A DNA stretch of 64,000 nt from Paenibacillus ferrarius (GCF_002027705.1 NZ_MBTG01000002.1:1-64000), one strand, 5' to 3'; positions 54,089 to 62,847 are shown, counted from the first letter of the stretch. Numbers and translations are program-made. The notes: generated by a model from the letters alone, not told the origin.

Positions 54089-54304
54089 GTGAATACGTTT
54101 GTCGGAAACATCAGAATTAATAGCGTTTCAAGCAGTTCTAACGTACAAATTGGAGATGCCGCTTTTTATGTGTTATCCAGCAATACCAAGTTGAACGGGG
54201 GCGCAAACTCATTTTCACCAGGCGACAGCTTCGGCACCCTTACGAATAACCAGAACAATAACACAATCGATCCAGACCTAATCGAAAGCAATACTAATGT
54301 TTGA
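54089..54304 (+). CDS. GerPA/GerPF-family spore germination protein
   Basis: A 71-residue small coat-associated protein. GTG at 54089 (MNTFVGNIRI) is 8 nt after AGAGGTGG; the frame reaches ATG at 54065 without a better site. VGNIRINSVSSSSNVQIGDA is the family signature, and the length matches GerPA/GerPF (about 70-75 residues). In Bacillus these proteins make the coat permeable to germinants and are encoded in a six-gene operon under sporulation control; here the gene stands alone, as an orphan copy. Ends in an Asn-rich tail. Confidence 0.88.
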   Translation: MNTFVGNIRINSVSSSSNVQIGDAAFYVLSSNTKLNGGANSFSPGDSFGTLTNNQNNNTIDPDLIESNTNV

Positions 54305-54536
54305 TAGCGTTGCACTCGTTAAGAAGGCTCAAATTATTGCTATTTCTAGCTTTTTTTCGTTTTCAGAAAATGAGTGCATCAATACCCGAATTGTGATGTA
54401 CTCAAAATGCTGCTGGATCCAAAAAGTGACGCAAACCATCCCTATTCAGTCTTTTGATTACCTGTTTTACAAGGTATTTCTAATGCTCGAACAGTAACGC
54501 TTGAAATAATAGAAGCACCACTTGGGTGCTAAATAC

Positions 54537-54755
54537 TCAGAGGAACTGGTCTTCTACCTCTTTCAATAAAGCCGGAAATTTATCGGCCATCGGACTCTGA
54601 AGAATCGCGCCGCCGCGAAATAGAATATCTGCGGGATTGATGGAAGAGGCGCGCATTTCGATGAGAACCTGTGTGTCGGTGAGTGCGGGAATTGGCACTT
54701 CCTGTTCCTCTAGCACTTCGGGGATTCCAAAGCTTGTCAAAGCAATAGCTTTCAT
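54537..54755 (-). pseudogene. Truncated zinc-type quinone oxidoreductase (N-terminus only)
   Basis: ATG at 54755 behind GAGGAGG starts MKAIALTSFGIPEVLEEQEV and DTQVLIEMRASSINPADILF, the GroES-like N-terminus of MDR-family NADPH:quinone reductases. After RGGAI it changes to unrelated text (LQSPMADKFPALLKEVEDQF) and stops at 72 residues, while intact members have over 300. The cofactor-binding domain is missing, so the gene is dead although its start signals are intact. Spacer 54756-54916 also looks like coding debris. Confidence 0.75.
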
Positions 54756-54916
54756 GATTATCCTCCTCTTAAATTGAACATACGTTGATTTTTCAATTGC
54801 CGCTGTTTCTAGTGTGTTAACTGGGCCAAATCCTTGGCATTATCCGTTAATTGCTTTCCCACTGGGGAGGTAATATCAATCCTTTGCCGTCCTTTATGGA
54901 GCCTACGGTGATGTCA

Positions 54917-55807
54917 TCACCGGGCGGATATCATTTTATGAAACATCTCGTCTAATAACATTATTTCTGCTTTTTGGCTGATGGCATGGTTCCCAAGCTT
55001 TACATCAATGATGAAGTCATTGCTAAGCATCTGGCGGTAACGGGAAATAATATCGTTGTCAGGCAATTCTCCCATTGCCTTCGTTTCGGGTGGGATTACC
55101 GGAATTCCGGCTTGTTCTACCAGGTGAATGTTTTGTTTAATATCTGCGGCGATCTTGCTTAGAGTGCTTACACTTCTTACCGTCTCTATATCCACCATTC
55201 CGTCATTCGTATAGAAATGCTTGTTGACGATAGCCAACGCAGTATGCGAAATATGGAATGCTTGAATGTCTTTTTGGATTTCATAATGCAAATCCACCGA
55301 TTCAAATATTTGGGCAAGCTCTTTCACTCTTTCGGTCGCCAGTCCATTTATTTCACCAAAAATTGTTCCTTGATGTTTTTCGGAACCGAATTGGGCGTAT
55401 AGAACATCTTCTTTGATGTCTCCACCGGCGCCCGGGAATCCCGGAAGTAAGCGATCGCCCACGATTTCAAGCCAAGAGTCATATCCAATGGTGTTGGTAA
55501 AGGTGACGATGGTCTTGCTCCGATTATGTTTGAGCGCAGACAGGGCAGTTTCGGCCTGATCATATCGTACTGGAACAAAGATAAAATCATAAATGTCGTC
55601 GTTATCAAGCTTTTCTATCGTCTTGATCGATATTTGCTTTATCGATCCATTATCGTTGTATTTCAGGCCGTCCCTTTTCAGCGCCTCCAGTCTCTTTCCT
55701 CGTGCCAGTATAGTGACGTCCAGTCCCGACTGTGCTAATCGGAGTGCATATACACTGCCAATCACGCCGGCGCCAAATATCAAAAGTCTATGTGGTTTGG
55801 TGTTCAA
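54917..55807 (-). CDS. Ketopantoate reductase-like (ApbA/PanE-family) oxidoreductase
   Basis: A 296-residue NADPH-dependent 2-ketoacid reductase family member. TTG at 55807 (MNTKPHRLLIFGAG) follows AAGGAAGG; the longer frame upstream overlaps the promoter region and is rejected. The Rossmann glycine motif is LLIFGAGVIGSVYALRLAQS, followed by VTILARGKRLEALKRDGL, FIFVPVRYDQAETALSAL and a helical C-terminal domain. The family catalyses ketopantoate to pantoate, but many members act on other substrates, and its linkage to a divergent TetR gene suggests an inducible, non-pantothenate role (inference). Confidence 0.85.
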   Translation of the reverse strand: MNTKPHRLLIFGAGVIGSVYALRLAQSGLDVTILARGKRLEALKRDGLKYNDNGSIKQISIKTIEKLDNDDIYDFIFVPVRYDQAETALSALKHNRSKTIVTFTNTIGYDSWLEIVGDRLLPGFPGAGGDIKEDVLYAQFGSEKHQGTIFGEINGLATERVKELAQIFESVDLHYEIQKDIQAFHISHTALAIVNKHFYTNDGMVDIETVRSVSTLSKIAADIKQNIHLVEQAGIPVIPPETKAMGELPDNDIISRYRQMLSNDFIIDVKLGNHAISQKAEIMLLDEMFHKMISAR

Positions 55808-55915
55808 TATGATCCTTCCTTTCATAGAATTAGTCACAGATTGTTTAAGCAACACCTGTTTGATAAGATAATAATATCGCATGCTTATGATTTCAACCGG
55901 CAGAGTTAGATGAAA

Positions 55916-55929
55916 GTTGCATAGGCAAC
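55916..55929. promoter_or_regulatory. Small palindrome in the panE-like/TetR divergent region
   Basis: GTTGC-ATAG-GCAAC between the divergent genes, 39 bp before the TetR start. Possible operator; short. Confidence 0.3.
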
Positions 55930-55967
55930 ACATTGTGATAAGTGATGTTTAACAAGGAGATATAGAA

Positions 55968-56585
55968 ATGGTAAATCAGGAAGATCCGAGGGTGTTGCGC
56001 ACACGACAGTTAATTAGAGCAGCGTTCAGAGATTTGTTGCGGAGAAAAGGATTTGATGAAATCACCATCAAAGATATCGCTCAGAAAGCAACCATTAACC
56101 GCGCCACCTTTTATGCCCATTTTGAAGATAAATATGCTTTGCTTGACGAAGTCACAGAACAGGCTTTTCATGAAATGATTCCTGAGCAAGTGGCGAATGC
56201 ACAGGAGTTTACGGATGAAATATGTGACCAGTTGATCTTGCTGACGCACCAATACATCGTGAATTTTTATCGGATCTGCAGAATGGATTCCAATTCGATG
56301 GCTACGCTTGTCGATGAAAAAATAAAGAAAATGCTGCAGCAAACCATAGAGAGCATTTTTCTGAAAGGGGATACCCACCATGGGGCGGACAGGCATCATA
56401 TAAAAATCATGGCGGCCATGACAGGATCAGCGATCTATGGCGCTGCGCATTATTGGTTAAATGTCGAGGAAAAAGATCGAACCGATGTGCTTGTAGACAT
56501 TGTTCGTCCCTATGTAATGAACGGTCTGGGGCTGTGTGTACACTCATTTTGTATTTTCTTATTCCTTCCAGCAATCATGCCCTGA
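55968..56585 (+). CDS. TetR-family transcriptional regulator
   Basis: A 205-residue regulator with ATG at 55968 after AAGGAGA. The DNA-binding part (LIRAAFRDLLRRKGFDEITI, KDIAQKATINRATFYAHFED) covers residues 14-55; the remainder is the helical ligand/dimer domain (TetR_C type with a MAAMTGSAIYGAAHYW helix). Divergent from the PanE-like gene with 160 bp between, so that gene is its likely target. The last 20 residues are unusually hydrophobic (VHSFCIFLFLPAIMP) and may result from a late frame change. Confidence 0.88.
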   Translation: MVNQEDPRVLRTRQLIRAAFRDLLRRKGFDEITIKDIAQKATINRATFYAHFEDKYALLDEVTEQAFHEMIPEQVANAQEFTDEICDQLILLTHQYIVNFYRICRMDSNSMATLVDEKIKKMLQQTIESIFLKGDTHHGADRHHIKIMAAMTGSAIYGAAHYWLNVEEKDRTDVLVDIVRPYVMNGLGLCVHSFCIFLFLPAIMP

Positions 56586-56663
56586 CATAAGTCCAATCAA
56601 TCACTATGTACCGAGCGTATAATTATACCGTAATGAAAATTTACTTGAGGGGAATGAGTAAAT

Positions 56664-56762
56664 ATGAGTGGTGCAAGTTGTGCAGGTTATGGTAGCAGCT
56701 CAGCAGCAATTTTGGTTCTTTTTATTCTTTTGGTTATTATCTTAATGACTTTTGCATTTTAA
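56664..56762 (+). CDS. YjcZ-family sporulation peptide
   Basis: A 32-residue peptide too short for routine calling. ATG at 56664, with GAGGGG 11 nt upstream. Gly/Ser/Tyr-rich start (MSGASCAGYGSSS) followed by one hydrophobic span (AAILVLFILLVIILMTFAF). This is the layout of YjcZ-like sporulation proteins of Bacilli, which typically read MSG-GGYG-GFALIVVLFILL. Likely made in sporulation and membrane associated. A terminator follows closely. Confidence 0.85.
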   Translation: MSGASCAGYGSSSAAILVLFILLVIILMTFAF

Positions 56763-56779
56763 ACCAACATCACAAAAAA

Positions 56780-56830
56780 AACAAAAACGGTCTTATCGCG
56801 AAATAGAGCGATTACAGACCGTTTTGTTTC
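56780..56830. terminator. Terminator between YjcZ-like gene and TOMM cluster
   Basis: AACAAAAACGGTCT (56780-56793) pairs with AGACCGTTTTGTTT (56816-56829). It can serve both the peptide gene and the leftward TOMM operon. Confidence 0.75.
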
Positions 56831-56962
56831 TCGTTTAAATGAGGGTGACGACCCCCGTTTAAAATATTCCTTCCAAAAAAAATCAATATGGAATGAAGAC
56901 TTGAAAATCATTGAAGATAACATATGCTCGGTTGGCTTTGCAACTAGCTTTAAACGCATCTT

Positions 56963-58543
56963 CTAAACATGCAAACCTCCAATTAATCGAGGGCAATGAC
57001 GATATGGCCCAACCGGAATTTGGATCAGGCTGGTTATTCCTTGCGAAGTCATCTTGTAGATCTCATCACACAACCTGGCATCAAATCCGAGGAGCGGATG
57101 TCCCCCCATCCCGATAGCGGATGCCGCGAGCAGTAAACGCTGCACGAGCATCCCCGCCTCCATCTGTTGGATGCGATATCCCCTATACCCCAAGGCTGTT
57201 GTGAGATGACCTTTGTCCCCTGCCACATGAAAACATAACGGAACTTGGGACAGATTCACGTTGTCGGAAGGCATTCCCTGCTGCAGCTTGAGTCGATGAT
57301 CCCCCTGACGTATCCGCCGCAATGTATGAGCAGTACTGTCATAACGGTAAGCGCCGTCCGGGATGCCTTCAACGTTATACAAACAAACGTACAGTGAGAC
57401 GCGGGAAACGGGATTCTCATAGGCTTCATCCAAATCATTCCGATACCTGAAGGAGGCCGTTGCCTCCTGTAACAGATAAGCCAACTGCTCTTGGCTTATC
57501 TTGGCCATTATAAAATCACCATCCGGCGAAAATCTCTTTCGGCTTATCGCCGCCAGATCATACGACAACCGTTTTACTTGGGGCAGAGCCACTGCTAGAT
57601 CCTCGCAGTCAACGATCTTCTCTTCGCTAATTTGCCGTATTGGCCGAAGCCATTCCAAGAGGGATGCTTCGTTCATCTCGATAAGCAGCGGAAATTCCTT
57701 GACTCTCCGGGACCGGACGTAGTAATCGTGCTTAACCTTTGGCAACTCCCGACATAATTCAGTGGCGGAGCACTCCCGCTCTCCCTCATTTCGACCTGCA
57801 AACCATTGAATCACAGGCTCCGCTGACAGCGGAATCACCGCATACACGCTCTCCTCTCGTTCCGATATCCCAAGGAGATCATTCACTGCCCGATCAAGGA
57901 ACTGGACATATACGCCAGACGCGAAGCCAAAGCGTTTCGCCACTTCCAAGAGCTGCCCGATTAACGTACCCGCATCCAATCCTTGCAGGCGGTAGGAAAA
58001 GTTATTGTATTTAAAGAAGTTTTTCCAAAACAGGGTCGATACAAAAACAGTACCAAAACAAGCCGATACGTCACAACGATTGCCAAGCGCCCGGGCTACA
58101 TAGGCATCGAAGTTGCCTTGGCGCAGTAACACTAAACGGTGGTGTGCCACATCATAATGATATACACCCTCGGGCAAATCCTCCAGCTTCAGATATATAT
58201 ATAGCTCATTAGGATATAACGCTCCCCCGGAGGGAACAAACCGCCGGTACAACTGCAGCAAGCCCATGTTTTGTACCATGGAATTCGACGTAGGGACGGA
58301 CTGAGAAAAGTGAGTGAGCCCGAATATGTACCAGAGAAAATGACCCATATGGCGAAGGTCAGGCTTCACTGGCGCTTCCCCGCCGTCGAGCGTCAGCGGT
58401 ACTTCCGAAGATAACGGAACCACTTGCAAACCGCGGTAGAGCTTATAGGCAAGCGGTCCGTCTTCCCAATCCACCACCAAGTCCGGCGGTTTGGTTTTAT
58501 CAATGTCATAATGCAGATTGTGCAGAAATGCCTCCAGATTCAT
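56963..58543 (-). CDS. SagB-type dehydrogenase of the TOMM cluster
   Basis: A 526-residue FMN-dependent oxidase that would convert thiazolines/oxazolines into thiazoles/oxazoles. ATG at 58543 after AGGAGGG, 14 bp downstream of the YcaO gene. It holds two nitroreductase-fold halves: the first around residues 100-250 (RRFVPSGGALYPNELYIYLK, GVYHYDVAHHRLVLLR, LGISEREESVYAVIPL), the second around 370-526 (GAYRYDSTAHTLRRIRQGDH, GHPLLGFDARLCDEIYKM). SGGALYPNE is the usual SagB FMN-contact phrase. Last gene of the operon. The duplicated architecture is known in heterocycloanthracin-type loci. Confidence 0.9.
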   Translation of the reverse strand: MNLEAFLHNLHYDIDKTKPPDLVVDWEDGPLAYKLYRGLQVVPLSSEVPLTLDGGEAPVKPDLRHMGHFLWYIFGLTHFSQSVPTSNSMVQNMGLLQLYRRFVPSGGALYPNELYIYLKLEDLPEGVYHYDVAHHRLVLLRQGNFDAYVARALGNRCDVSACFGTVFVSTLFWKNFFKYNNFSYRLQGLDAGTLIGQLLEVAKRFGFASGVYVQFLDRAVNDLLGISEREESVYAVIPLSAEPVIQWFAGRNEGERECSATELCRELPKVKHDYYVRSRRVKEFPLLIEMNEASLLEWLRPIRQISEEKIVDCEDLAVALPQVKRLSYDLAAISRKRFSPDGDFIMAKISQEQLAYLLQEATASFRYRNDLDEAYENPVSRVSLYVCLYNVEGIPDGAYRYDSTAHTLRRIRQGDHRLKLQQGMPSDNVNLSQVPLCFHVAGDKGHLTTALGYRGYRIQQMEAGMLVQRLLLAASAIGMGGHPLLGFDARLCDEIYKMTSQGITSLIQIPVGPYRHCPRLIGGLHV

Positions 58544-58557
58544 GCTTCTCCCTCCTG

Positions 58558-60501
58558 CTATGGAAATGGATGCGGGTATGGATTGAGAAGTTCCAGACTA
58601 AGCGGCTGTTTGGCATACCCAAGCTCCATCGGTACCCTCAAAACCCGCTTAAGCCCTTCCACGCGGGTAAACTGATGACCGAATGTCATCGGCAGCATCC
58701 CCGGGATCAGCACTTTCACGCAATGCAGTCCATTTCGAATAATTTCCGGCGCTGACTGATCAACGACGATCACATCCAGATTCAATCGGCGGAACGCCTG
58801 AAGAACATCTTTCAGATCGTCCGTTAAATCAGCATGCCTGGCCCCCCGCTTGAATTCCTCTTCAAACGTTCGCATCGGGCGAATTTCATCTAGTAGAAAT
58901 TGTAAGCGCTCCTCCGCTTGCGGCAAAGCGTATAATAATGAATGATCCTCCATCTGCCGCACCTGGGAGGAATCGTGAAGCATCCGTACATACTCCTCAC
59001 GGTTCTCCTCATATTTCTTATCAAGATTCAGTACCATGCCGGCCAACTCGTGAACCGCACCTTTCACCGCCCGTACCGGATCAGGATGAGCTCCAGCCGC
59101 ACAGATGAGATTCACTCCATTTTGTTTCCTGTTTTTTGCTATTCCCCAAACGCTTGGAATCCCGTTCTCCATCGTCGAGTTGTAGAAATATACATCAAAC
59201 CCCGCCACAGCTTGCATACGATCGATCATCAGCCGCAATTCCCGGTCGTTTGCAGAATAAGGGTCAATGCGTGAGAGAGGCAGCTGCGCATACCAAGTCA
59301 TCAGAAACGAATCTCGCTCCACAACTTCCATTATTCCGTAAAAGATAGCTTCCTCCAGGCTTCCACCTAATGCGCATCCGTTGGAAGATTCGGACACGAA
59401 ACCATGCCCGCAGCCCATGCCGTAATAAGCGAGCTGTTCCGGAACGAGAATCGGACGCTCTTGCAAAAACGAATAGCCCCACACCCAATCGATGTGGCGG
59501 TCAGGATCGAACGTAGTGAACGGATATCCTGGCTGTGCATACTGTTCCTTCGCGTGCACCCCTACATTGACAGGGTCGAGCGCTTGATCTTCCAGATCGC
59601 GGAAGCTGCCATGGACTACCGTTCGTTTGCCTCGAGGCACCATACCGCAGTACCGCTCCAAACCCTCCAAAATGGCGGTCAACTCGCTCGCCGCATAGGA
59701 ATGAGTCCGACCTGCCGTCCCCACATCCTCAGCGATCAACGGTAGATTCACGCTTACATCGGCAAATGGCGACGCAAGGTCAATCATTTTCTCATTCATA
59801 AAGCCGGTCCGGCTATCCAAATAGTCTTTGGTCAGGACTTTTTTCAAATCATCCATCGGTCGGGAGCGGTAACTGTCCAAGCTGATCTTAGGACTTGGCT
59901 GCAGTGAAATGCGGGCTGATGCCGACGAATCGTCAGGCAATCGACTGCAAGCCGGACATAGCGGGTCAGGGAGAAAGAAGTGAAGTGTACTCTCCAGCGT
60001 TTTCAGGTTGATCATAAGCACTTTTTCTGCCAAGTGAACCGGTTTGTTTTGCAACATCCTCCGTGCTTCCGCCACCAGAAGATGAGTTACTTGGAGGAGT
60101 CCCGTACGAGAAGCCCATGCATCGCGTGGTATTCCCCCGTGCGCCGTAAGACTCCGCTGCAGCGCACGCATCTCCCTACGGTCGCGTCCCGCCATCAGGC
60201 GTCGCGTATCTGCACACTGGGAGCACCCTTGTGAACCCGGAGTAACCAGAGGTCCGATCACGCCCTCGCCAAATGCAACGAAGCCGCGCAACCAAGGGAT
60301 GCCGGCTGGCTGCAGCAGCTCTTCCGCCTTTTGATGAACGTAAGGATGCCAAGCATCGTGCAGCACCAGTGCCAAATCCACCGCTTCCGGCACTCCTGCT
60401 TCGAAATCCATTTGACGTACGATCTTGAATTGGGCTGATAGTTCTTCGTATACGCAGTCCGCCAACTCCCCGTCTCCCACAATCATAACGATGGCGCTCA
60501 C
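58558..60501 (-). CDS. Leader-binding / YcaO cyclodehydratase of the TOMM cluster
   Basis: A 647-residue fusion. GTG at 60501 overlaps the upstream stop as GTGA and follows GAGGAGGG. Residues 1-200 are the E1/ThiF-like precursor-binding partner with two CxxC pairs (CSQC at about 92-95 and CPAC at about 181-184). The YcaO domain follows from about 225: SRPMDDLKKVLTKDYLDSRT, AASELTAILEGLERYCGMVP (ATP/Mg-binding E-x3-E), GCALGGSLEEAIFYGIMEVV ERD and CAAGAHPDPVRAVKGAVHEL. The C-terminus NPYPHPFP is the PxPxP motif needed for cyclodehydration. It uses ATP to cyclise cysteines of the precursor. Confidence 0.93.
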   Translation of the reverse strand: MSAIVMIVGDGELADCVYEELSAQFKIVRQMDFEAGVPEAVDLALVLHDAWHPYVHQKAEELLQPAGIPWLRGFVAFGEGVIGPLVTPGSQGCSQCADTRRLMAGRDRREMRALQRSLTAHGGIPRDAWASRTGLLQVTHLLVAEARRMLQNKPVHLAEKVLMINLKTLESTLHFFLPDPLCPACSRLPDDSSASARISLQPSPKISLDSYRSRPMDDLKKVLTKDYLDSRTGFMNEKMIDLASPFADVSVNLPLIAEDVGTAGRTHSYAASELTAILEGLERYCGMVPRGKRTVVHGSFRDLEDQALDPVNVGVHAKEQYAQPGYPFTTFDPDRHIDWVWGYSFLQERPILVPEQLAYYGMGCGHGFVSESSNGCALGGSLEEAIFYGIMEVVERDSFLMTWYAQLPLSRIDPYSANDRELRLMIDRMQAVAGFDVYFYNSTMENGIPSVWGIAKNRKQNGVNLICAAGAHPDPVRAVKGAVHELAGMVLNLDKKYEENREEYVRMLHDSSQVRQMEDHSLLYALPQAEERLQFLLDEIRPMRTFEEEFKRGARHADLTDDLKDVLQAFRRLNLDVIVVDQSAPEIIRNGLHCVKVLIPGMLPMTFGHQFTRVEGLKRVLRVPMELGYAKQPLSLELLNPYPHPFP

Positions 60502-62420
60502 CGGGTTCCCTCCTCTCGCAGCAACACGCCAAACACTCCTGCCATTTCCTCTTTCAAAAATGGTTCTACTGCCAGATCGAAGACTAAGAGCCGCTTATGG
60601 TTCCGTTTCAAGACCTGCAAGGCGGACTGCAAAACATCCGATTCTATCGCAGCTTCACAGGATGGGATCTCAAGGTTATGCGGAATCTTTTCTGCGAGAA
60701 GCACAGACGAAACCTCCAACTCTTGCGATGTGAAACTAGCCGGTTGGTTTTGTGCCTTCAACAGAGCTTGTTGCAATGCATCCCGCAACGCAAATGTTAC
60801 ATTCAAACCTACACCGCCATACCAGCGGTCATCCGTACCGACCCACACCACAGGGAATCCGCAAACTGTCTCTCCCAAGCCAATCTTCGGCTCTCCCTTC
60901 ATCGTCGTCAAAGCCTGCAAATAAAACTGGCAGCGTTTATCCTCTATGGCAGACAAATGTACTCGAGAGGCAGACGGCACCTGACTCGCCAATTGCTTGC
61001 CCATCTCCTCAACCATACACCTAAGCAACCCCCGACCTATGCCTTCCGCAAACGTTTCTCCCGCTCCGATGCCGATAAATTCCTGCGGTTCTGAGACGAT
61101 AAGGCGTGCCATTCGCGACATATACGCTTCAATTCCGGCCAACCCTGCTGTCCGCCGAGCTCCCTCATGAGTCAGATCGGTACATACAATGGCCGAAAGC
61201 AGCGTAGCCGGCCCTTCCGATAGTGGATCGATTGCCTGAACTCGACACTGAGCGAGTGGCAGTTGTTTTAAGTCTCCCTCCTCCCAAATATGAAAAATTC
61301 CTGATTCCGCAGATGTCAACCGGCCAAAGTAAGGAAGCAACCCGCTCTCACGTTTGCTTGATTTCCGCTCGAGCTGCAATTCGAAATCGTGAATCCGTTC
61401 AACAGCGGTACGCCGGCTCACAAGCGGATGGGGTACGAACGAATGCCATTTTCCTTCCAGAGTCTCTAGATTAAGCAGATAGAACGGATAACTTTGTTCC
61501 GAATCGTTCAATCCACTAATCTTTTTTAATAATTCAAACACGATCACGTTCGCTAACAGAGCTCCCGCTGTGGAAGAGAAGGTGTGCAGCTCTGGGTCTT
61601 TAGAAATCGCAGATTCGTGTACGCTGCGCCACGCTGACTCCCAGCAGCCCTCAGAGTCCGGATGTACAAGAGGGCCCGCCATACCCGCCTGCTTCAGACA
61701 TACAGCGGGAAGTAACACCTTCTTCTCCTCCCTGCACACCGCATGAAGAGCCCGCAGCTCCTCGATATCTCCCTCCTGTGACACAAATAAAACCGAATCA
61801 AACGGCCTTACAGCCTCCCGCCAATTACGATTCCCCTCGGTTTGCAGAGTAACCTCCTCGATGACAACCTCGGGGTCCGTTTTACGAGCATGTGCCGCGA
61901 GTTCTAGCATCCGTTGCCGATCGGTCGGCTCTGAGCCCGAGACCAGCACGTGTAACTCGGGCAATCCGGATTCAAGCAGCGCGGAAATGACCGACATCAG
62001 AAATGGGCCAGAACCGACCGTCAATACTTTGGACTGCCGATACGACTGAAATCGGTACGCACCCGAATTCCCGAAATGGTCCAAAAATTCAATTTGAGAA
62101 GCATACTTTTGGAGGATCACTTCAGACAATTGATGTGAAGTGTCTTGGCTCGTATCCCGAACAAACCCATTACGATACAACATTTCTGCAATTCCATATA
62201 CCTGTTTCCGGTGTTGGTCCGGCAATCCGTCTGTCAAATCCTTCAACCTATGCTCCCCATTGAATATCGGTATCAACTTTTCAATCCACCGATCAATCCC
62301 TACGCCTTCCATGCGGAACGAGCTTGCGTTGTTTCGAAAATACACACTACCGTTTGGATCAGGGAGAAAAAACGTATCCCTTTTCATCTTCAGTCGCATC
62401 GAAGGGTTCAAATTTGCCAT
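60498..62420 (-). CDS. Thiazole-containing bacteriocin maturation protein
   Basis: A 640-residue TOMM-cluster protein with ATG at 62420 behind GGAGGAG. The N-terminus (MANLNPSMRLKMKRDTFFLP and GSVYFRNNASSFRMEG) and the central ThiF-like part (KVLTVGSGPFLMSVISALLE, GPLVHPDSEGCWESAWRSV) match the 'putative thiazole-containing bacteriocin maturation protein' family found only beside heterocycloanthracin-type precursors. The E1-like zinc cysteines are not preserved as pairs, so it is probably a second precursor-recognition subunit. The C-terminal third carries a degenerate YcaO-like stretch (GIGAGETFAEGIGRGLLRCM). Directly coupled to the YcaO gene by a 4-bp overlap. Confidence 0.9.
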   Translation of the reverse strand: MANLNPSMRLKMKRDTFFLPDPNGSVYFRNNASSFRMEGVGIDRWIEKLIPIFNGEHRLKDLTDGLPDQHRKQVYGIAEMLYRNGFVRDTSQDTSHQLSEVILQKYASQIEFLDHFGNSGAYRFQSYRQSKVLTVGSGPFLMSVISALLESGLPELHVLVSGSEPTDRQRMLELAAHARKTDPEVVIEEVTLQTEGNRNWREAVRPFDSVLFVSQEGDIEELRALHAVCREEKKVLLPAVCLKQAGMAGPLVHPDSEGCWESAWRSVHESAISKDPELHTFSSTAGALLANVIVFELLKKISGLNDSEQSYPFYLLNLETLEGKWHSFVPHPLVSRRTAVERIHDFELQLERKSSKRESGLLPYFGRLTSAESGIFHIWEEGDLKQLPLAQCRVQAIDPLSEGPATLLSAIVCTDLTHEGARRTAGLAGIEAYMSRMARLIVSEPQEFIGIGAGETFAEGIGRGLLRCMVEEMGKQLASQVPSASRVHLSAIEDKRCQFYLQALTTMKGEPKIGLGETVCGFPVVWVGTDDRWYGGVGLNVTFALRDALQQALLKAQNQPASFTSQELEVSSVLLAEKIPHNLEIPSCEAAIESDVLQSALQVLKRNHKRLLVFDLAVEPFLKEEMAGVFGVLLREEGTR

Positions 62421-62515
62421 TCTACTCCTCCTCCGGAAGCTGTTCTCAATCTGTTCAAACTCTTCACATGTAATCTTATGTACAGCTATTTGTCCCTCAT
62501 GTCTTATTCTTTAAG

Positions 62516-62558
62516 AAAGCCCCTGCAGCAATGACCTAGTTTGCTGTAGGGGCTTTTC
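62516..62558 (-). terminator. Attenuator-like hairpin between TOMM precursor and enzyme genes
   Basis: AAAGCCCCTGCAGCA (62516-62530) pairs with TGCTGTAGGGGCTTT (62542-62556). On the minus strand only CTTTCTT follows, a poor T-run, so partial read-through is expected: abundant precursor mRNA, less enzyme mRNA. Confidence 0.75.
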
Positions 62559-62586
62559 TCTATCGGCAAGAAACAATTCAATATCC

Positions 62587-62847
62587 TTAGCGGTGGCAGT
62601 TATGGCAGTTATGACAGTTGTGACAGTTATGACAGTTCGAGCATCGGAAGCAACTGGTGCAATTGGAACAGTTAAAGCAATTCGTGCAGTTAAAGCAATT
62701 GGTACACGTAAAGCAATTGGTACAGTTCGTGCAAAAGAAGACGCATAATCTAGCATCTTGCTGGCTTTGTACGTTCCAAGGTGTCACTTCACTTGCTGTG
62801 AACTCGGAAACCGTCAAATTCTGAAGATCATTTTGAAATTCATTCAT
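62587..62847 (-). CDS. Heterocycloanthracin/sonorensin-type TOMM precursor peptide
   Basis: An 86-residue ribosomal precursor with ATG at 62847 after TGGAGG. Residues 1-33 are a leader (MNEFQNDLQNLTVSEFTASE and VTPWNVQSQQ), with the family phrase F-x-ASE/L-VTPW. The core from Cys35 contains 17 cysteines. From residue 39 to 84 every third residue is Cys: sixteen triplets, mostly Cys-Thr-Asn, Cys-Phe-Asn, Cys-Ser-Asn and finally four Cys-His-Asn and a Cys-His-Arg. The core has almost no Gly and few Ser/Thr at cyclisable positions, so thiazoles dominate. The three biosynthesis genes lie downstream on the same strand. Antibacterial activity is expected from the family. Confidence 0.93.
   Translation of the reverse strand: MNEFQNDLQNLTVSEFTASEVTPWNVQSQQDARLCVFFCTNCTNCFTCTNCFNCTNCFNCSNCTSCFRCSNCHNCHNCHNCHNCHR
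62590..62735 (-). repeat. 9-bp periodic coding repeat of the TOMM core
   Basis: On the plus strand the core appears as near-repeats of TGGCAGTTA and AGCAATTGG every 9 bp, one per Cys-x-x triplet. Four almost identical copies at 62595-62635 show recent unit duplication. Confidence 0.85.

Noticed and set aside
60597..61094. 165-codon rightward ORF within the maturation gene
   Set aside because: Complement of a well-supported TOMM gene, no start signals.
62511..62756. 81-codon ORF with Ala/Val/Thr-rich repeats
   Set aside because: Out-of-frame shadow of the Cys-rich TOMM core; lacks a ribosome binding site.
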